The notes under the pieces: model-generated
The model's database searches: none
What the model saw: only the letters and a program-made list of their open reading frames with translations
What the model was told of the DNA's origin: nothing
Part shown: one piece after another, positions 59,714 to 64,000 of the stretch
How positions within the stretch are numbered: the stretch's first letter is position 1
Layout of the letters: every line of letters begins with the position of its first letter
Position numbers and translations under genes: made by a program
Source of the DNA: Haliclona indistincta
Lineage: Eukaryota; Porifera; Demospongiae; Haplosclerida; Chalinidae
Reading direction: 5' to 3'
DNA: 64,000 bases
Assembly: GCA_964017065.1 (NCBI GenBank)
Contig: OZ024790.1
Location: forward strand, 5,628,737-5,692,736

Positions 59714-62065
59714 TTACAATGAAAACTCAGACTGTCCATGAATAAACTCTGCAGCCATTCCTATGCTTTCTCTCAAATTTATCACAGAATGCCCCCACAT
59801 GTCAGGCACGAACACCATATCTCCAGGATGCTGTACACACTCCATTACATGTGTCGACTTTTTATGTTTGTGTACTGTTCGCCACCAGTCCCAAACATGC
59901 TGTTTAGAGTAGTAAGCATGAGGAGGAGGCAAGACAAACCATCGCTTGAGTCCATAAATTAAAACATTCCAAGCATTTCTGTGAAAATGAAAAGGAGCTC
60001 CAGACAGTGGTGGTCCAACATAAAATTGCGTTTTTGTGACAGATATATGCGTGACTGAAGGATTCAGTATGTCTGGTAGAGTAAAATAGTCTAATAATGG
60101 AGAGTTAGGAGGAATTGCCTCAAAAATGTAAGTAGGCGAAGAAAGAAGTAGGAGATCTTGCACAGTTTTGTATTCCTGATATAATTGTTCCATTTTATTA
60201 ATAAATTGTTCTAGTGTAGTCGTAGAATGATTATATCCAAATGATTCTGCATAGGGAACCAGAACTTCAGAAAATGTAAGATGCCCATATTCCTTGATCA
60301 TCTTATTTCTCTGCCAGTGATGAAACAATTGCTTCAGTTTCTGAGGATTTGTGGCATTACGTACCAGTACAGGACGTTGAAGTGAGAGGTATTCCAACAA
60401 GAGAGACTCTGTGTCAGCGTTGTAACCGATGACATCAAAATCACATCTATCTTCAGTCAGTTTATTTGGTAGCACAAGATCATTGCCAAGCCAGCTGCCA
60501 GTTTTGAACCCTTGTGCCAGTGGTGAAAGTTCCAGTGGTTTTGTTGGACAATTGTTTGGTAGATCTCTTCCTATTGATCTTGAGAAATCTACAGCAGACC
60601 ATTTCTGTGAGCAAGCCACATCTAGTGCAGTTCTGTTCAATGCATCACGACTGTCGACTTTCAATCCTGCTTGAACTAAAGGCTGTATAACAAGATAACT
60701 GCCTCTCATAGCTACCATGTGAAGAGCTGTTAGGCCAAGAGCAGTACTAGCATCAGGACTAGCACCTGCAACTAACAGGTCCTTTACAAACACGGAGTTG
60801 TTTGTGGAGACCATGTTGAACATAGCAGTATAGCCAAAGATATTCTCAGCATGAACAACTGCTCCCTCCTTTATTAGCATGGAAACTATATGACTAGCAC
60901 CAAGGCATTTGCCAAAAATTTCCCACAACCAACTCTGAGAAACGTTATGAGAGAAATCCGTCCTGTCTGTCTTCGCTTCTAGGTTACAATTGTACACCAG
61001 CTCATCCCAAACCACTTCTCCAGCCATCAACAAGTTTTTGCCTATGCTAGTGACTATAGCATCAAATCCAGCTGCTAACAGACGCAGTGAGTGAGCGGTT
61101 ACCACCTCTTTAGCCCTGCTGGCTCCACCATAACCTTGCAATACATACTGCTCCTCGGTATAGATTCTAAGCTGCCGTATGCCTGTGATAATGTCACCCA
61201 AACTAAAACAGAAAAACGCATGAGCCAAGACATGCTCACGAGCATTCTCAACACCCTTTAGACCAATGACCACCTTGTACAAGTATCCGGCTTTGATAAG
61301 AGAAGTTTCATGGAGGTAGCAGTTCAGTAAGGTCTCAAGAATTGACACTAACTCAGGACCAACCTCATTAAGGAATTCCCATTCATCTTCTCTGCTGATT
61401 GAGATGCTTGCAAGAAGCTGGTCCCACTTTGGTACACGAAGAGACAATTCTAAAAATTTTTCCAAGCACTTGATTGCATCTCCGTATTTACCCAAACCTG
61501 CCAGAACTCTTCCTCCACTCAGCAAGTAGTTGAGATTGGTTGGGTCTAGGCTGAGGGCTTCTTTGAGGAATGGAACCGCTTCATTGACTCGTTTCATTTG
61601 CATTAACGCTGCTGCAATATTCCACCGCGGAAGAGCACTTTTTGGCTCTTTTAAAGCACACGATGCCAGCATGTCCAATGCTAGATCCGCCTCATCGCCT
61701 CCAGTGATACCTGAATCCATGATCCTTCTCGCCTCGTTCACAAGCTCGGCACAAGACGAGCCTTCCTTTGCTGCACTGACCCACCCATTGTCTTCATCCG
61801 TTCCTTTCCTAGCTGCCTCTTCTGCTTTTCTTTGCTCATTCTCTGCCGCTGAACGCGCTGATTTTGATCGCGAGCCCTGTCCTCCAGGGGCTGCAAGATA
61901 TACAAGGCCAACAAAAACCGCGAATACTACGATTAGACAGATCACGCGCAGCCCACATCTGTTCGAACTTCCAGAATTCTTTCTGGTTGCAAGCTCGACG
62001 ACTTCTTTCTCTTTCGGACTGCCTTTTCTTCGCTGCAGTTTGCCACCTCCTCCTTTTCGCTGCAT
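59714..62065 (-). CDS. Membrane-anchored TPR - ankyrin - cupin/JmjC protein
   Basis: A single-exon 783-aa protein. A basic N-terminus and a hydrophobic segment (LRVICLIVVFAVFVGLVYLA, about 39-58) indicate a type II signal anchor, so the body probably faces the ER/Golgi lumen. TPR-like helices lie at about 145-210 (NIAAALMQMKRVNEAVPFLK, GKYGDAIKCLEKFLEL). Ankyrin-like repeats lie at about 395-490 (GYTAMFNMVSTNNSVFVKDL, GLTALHMVAMRGSYLVIQPL). A cupin_8/JmjC domain fills the C-terminus (about 560-783), with RPVLVRNAT, GAPFHFHRNAWNVLIYGLKR, WFVLPPPHAYY and FVPDMWGHSVINL. His residues of the iron site are visible, but the acidic second ligand of the usual HxD/E is not. Such domains are 2-oxoglutarate oxygenases; activity here is uncertain. 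The start faces the peroxidase gene. Confidence 0.85.
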   Translation of the reverse strand: MQRKGGGGKLQRRKGSPKEKEVVELATRKNSGSSNRCGLRVICLIVVFAVFVGLVYLAAPGGQGSRSKSARSAAENEQRKAEEAARKGTDEDNGWVSAAKEGSSCAELVNEARRIMDSGITGGDEADLALDMLASCALKEPKSALPRWNIAAALMQMKRVNEAVPFLKEALSLDPTNLNYLLSGGRVLAGLGKYGDAIKCLEKFLELSLRVPKWDQLLASISISREDEWEFLNEVGPELVSILETLLNCYLHETSLIKAGYLYKVVIGLKGVENAREHVLAHAFFCFSLGDIITGIRQLRIYTEEQYVLQGYGGASRAKEVVTAHSLRLLAAGFDAIVTSIGKNLLMAGEVVWDELVYNCNLEAKTDRTDFSHNVSQSWLWEIFGKCLGASHIVSMLIKEGAVVHAENIFGYTAMFNMVSTNNSVFVKDLLVAGASPDASTALGLTALHMVAMRGSYLVIQPLVQAGLKVDSRDALNRTALDVACSQKWSAVDFSRSIGRDLPNNCPTKPLELSPLAQGFKTGSWLGNDLVLPNKLTEDRCDFDVIGYNADTESLLLEYLSLQRPVLVRNATNPQKLKQLFHHWQRNKMIKEYGHLTFSEVLVPYAESFGYNHSTTTLEQFINKMEQLYQEYKTVQDLLLLSSPTYIFEAIPPNSPLLDYFTLPDILNPSVTHISVTKTQFYVGPPLSGAPFHFHRNAWNVLIYGLKRWFVLPPPHAYYSKQHVWDWWRTVHKHKKSTHVMECVQHPGDMVFVPDMWGHSVINLRESIGMAAEFIHGQSEFSL

Positions 62066-62182
62066 CTTACAGTCTCTAGTGGGCTCGGCGATGCGGACAG
62101 TGTTGTCAAAACATCACCTATGGTTCGATTTTTCTGATAACATTGTCCAGAGCGGGTAAATCGATTATAATTTGCGGCAATC
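62066..62182. promoter_or_regulatory. Bidirectional promoter between JmjC-like and GPX-like genes
   Basis: Only 117 bp separate the divergent start codons. No TATA box is obvious on either side. Confidence 0.6.
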
Positions 62183-62780
62183 ATGTTGCTTTGTGTGTTG
62201 GTGTTCACTGTTTTGGTGACCTTGAGTAGTACCTTAGGCTCAGCTCATGATTTCTACTCTCTTTCAGCAGTAAATATGCAAGGAGAGCATGTACCATTGG
62301 AGCAATACAGAGGAAAGGTATGCATTTGGAATTTGCAAAACATGAATTCATTGTTCTTTTGTCTCAATTTTGTAGGTAATTCTTGTGGTAAATCTCGCAA
62401 GTGAGTGTGGATATACTGACCATAATTACAAGCAGCTGACTAGCATGCAGGATCTTTATGGACGTCGTGGATTTACAGTCCTCGCTTTCCCGTGTAATCA
62501 GTTTGGGCAACAAGAGCCAGGCACGGATAGTGAAATATTGTTCTTTGCCACCAAGAAGTATGATGCCAATTTTCCAATCTTTTCTAAAGTTGATGTTAAA
62601 GGAGAGAACATGTGTGATGTGTACAGATACTTGACTGAATCAACTGGTAGCTTTCCGAATTGGAACTTCAACAAGTACCTCATTGATCGACACGGAGAAG
62701 TGGTGCAGTTTTTCACTGCTACTGATACTTTCACTGATATAAAACAGTCCATTTCATATTTGCTTAGCAAACAGAAATAA
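62183..62780 (+). CDS. Secreted/ER glutathione peroxidase, GPX7/GPX8-like
   Basis: Exons are 62183-62317 and 62376-62780, giving 179 aa. An N-terminal hydrophobic stretch (MLLCVLVFTVLVTLSSTLGS) is a signal peptide or anchor. The fold follows GPX7/8: FYSLSAVNMQGEHVPLEQY, VILVVNLASECGYTDHNY with a Cys (not selenocysteine) as the peroxidatic residue, VLAFPCNQFGQQEPG with the catalytic Gln, and FPNWNFNKYLIDRHGEVV with the catalytic Trp and Asn. There is no KDEL-like tail (it ends LLSKQK), so ER retention is not evident. Such enzymes reduce peroxides, often with protein disulfide isomerase as partner. Confidence 0.93.
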
Positions 62781-62889
62781 CTGTGCAACTGACTAGATGT
62801 GGTTGTGTAATTATGACCAAATGTTTACATAACACATATTTTCACAAAAAATATATAATAATTCAGTTAGCAAAGTTTTTAGTCAGAGA

Positions 62890-63991
62890 TCACATAACCT
62901 GATATGGATCAAGAGGAGGTTGAACCTTGTGGTCTGTTTGGTTGTGAGCAGGTGTAGATGTTACCGGAACGCTGGGTCCGAATACAGACGTTGTCTCTGA
63001 TAGCAAGTCGTCGTTTTGTGGAAGCGCTAGGTCAGTATGTTCATCACTCTCTTCTCTCTCGTACTCTTTGCTGCCTTCAATGCTAACCTGCTCCTGTTCT
63101 TCACTGTTCTGTTGTGCTAAAACTTGAAACTCCTTTATCCAGTGCTTGTAAGCTTCTTCAGTGTATGCTAGCAAGTCAAGCACACCTTTGTCTGTCGTCA
63201 ACCAGAATGCATATCGATGAAGTTCATGTGGCGAGAAGTCAGGACGAGCAGTCACAGCAAGACTAGGAGAGGAATATACTCTATACACACGGGCCTCCTT
63301 CTTGTTTCTTCGAGAGTCACTTCGAGACCAGCACAAAGTGCCTTTGTTAGGATATACCCAGAAATAATAGTGCCTCGGAGGATCTGTTGAATAAAACACA
63401 TAAATAAAAATAGTTAGAACCCCAGAATAGCTAACCATTGCTGTTTCGTGGAAAATACCCAAGATAGCTCCCTCGTGATAATACCTCAATGTCTGCTTGT
63501 GTGAGTGGTTCCTGACTCAGTGTGTTGTCCAGTAGTAATGATGCATTATCGAGCAAACTGGTCTGATCCATTGATAGTGTCTCTGCTATTACACTGTTGT
63601 TATCAGCATTGGTAAGATTATCAAAACTGGTTGAACGACCAATTGTACTACTGTGACTCATAGTCCTGATAAAATAAAAACAAGATGCAAATGAGGAAAG
63701 AGAAATTTATAACAATGAACTAAAACATGTACATAGGCTACTACCAAACTCCACATAAATACAAGCAAAAGCTAGGAGAGAGAATAACCTTGTCATTCTG
63801 GTAAAATCAGCTATGGAGTTCTCTTGGCATGTAAAAAGAGCCACAGCATATTCATTGCCTTGCTCTCGAGAGTAGTCAAGTGGTGTTTTCCCTTCAAAAT
63901 CTTTCTGAGTAGCATCAGCTCCTTTGGTTAGTAGAGTGTAGCACACATCAACCTTGTCATTTACAGCAGAGTAATGGAGTGGTGTGCGTCC
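62890..63991 (-). CDS. Ankyrin-repeat protein with Mcp5-type PH-like domain, 5' end outside window
   Basis: Exons: 62890-63383, 63436-63665 and from 63789 to the right edge (an AG at 63992-63993 may be its acceptor). The outermost exon has an ankyrin repeat (GRTPLHYSAVNDKVDVCYTL, LTKGADATQKDFEGKTPLDY). Then comes a Ser/Asn-rich linker (STIGRSTSFDNLTNADNNS). Then LSRGSYLGYFPRNSN and YYFWVYPNKGTLCWSRSD, AYTEEAYKHWIKEFQVL, which recalls the Mcp5_PH lipid-binding domain of cortical anchors. The C-terminus is acidic and disordered-looking. Function and orthology are not known to me. The frame is consistent across both introns. Confidence 0.75.
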
Positions 63992-64000
63992 CTGTGAGAG

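Noticed and set aside
61530..62159. 209-codon plus-strand frame
   Set aside because: Antisense of the N-terminal TPR region of the JmjC-like gene; no similarity of its own.

Overview
The window looks like nuclear DNA of an early-branching animal, most likely a demosponge. The genes are metazoan and spliced: a tubulin deglutamylase, the splicing factor PUF60, an SLC38-type transporter, a sacsin-like giant, a JmjC/TPR/ankyrin protein, a GPX7/8-type peroxidase and an ankyrin/PH-like protein. Introns are canonical GT-AG, several genes sit head to head almost touching, and the DNA is AT-rich with many degenerate transposons. The sponge assignment is inference from gene content and style; no marker gene proves it.

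Layout. From 1 to about 30.3 kb almost everything lies inside one gene, a cytosolic carboxypeptidase of the CCP6/AGBL4 type on the minus strand. I found twelve exons of 40-223 bp between 30292 and 2470, all phase-consistent; the 3' part runs off the left edge. Its introns are packed with mobile DNA: Gypsy, Copia and BEL/Pao fragments, a LINE tail, TTAA- and TA-flanked MITEs, a hAT-like MITE, a 723-bp near-perfect palindrome, a large foldback that brackets one exon, and a two-gene transposon (SWIM-YqaJ-PHD protein plus IS5/ISL2EU-like transposase) which has itself been invaded by a Crypton-like element.

From 30.35 to 38.1 kb lies PUF60 (plus strand, 11 exons). Its start codon is 15-60 bp from that of the CCP6 gene, so the two share a bidirectional promoter. 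Its fourth intron holds a 3.0-kb Tigger/pogo transposon with TA target duplication. From 38.2 to 42.0 kb is an SLC38/AVT-like amino-acid transporter (7 exons), one intron of which is almost wholly a 28-copy, 29-bp minisatellite. From 42.1 to 58.1 kb is a sacsin-like gene (minus strand, 3 exons, one of 12.8 kb, about 4392 aa). From 59.7 to 62.1 kb is a membrane-anchored TPR-ankyrin-cupin/JmjC protein (minus), head to head with a GPX7/8-like gene (62.18-62.78 kb, plus). The right end (62.9-64.0 kb, minus) carries the 3' part of an ankyrin-repeat gene with an Mcp5-type PH-like domain.

The intact genes are housekeeping or cytoskeletal (tubulin modification, splicing, transport, chaperone, redox) and do not form one pathway. 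The unusual part is the transposon ecology and its placement relative to exons. Exon boundaries were read by eye from splice signals, reading phase and family similarity; no alignment or transcript data were available.
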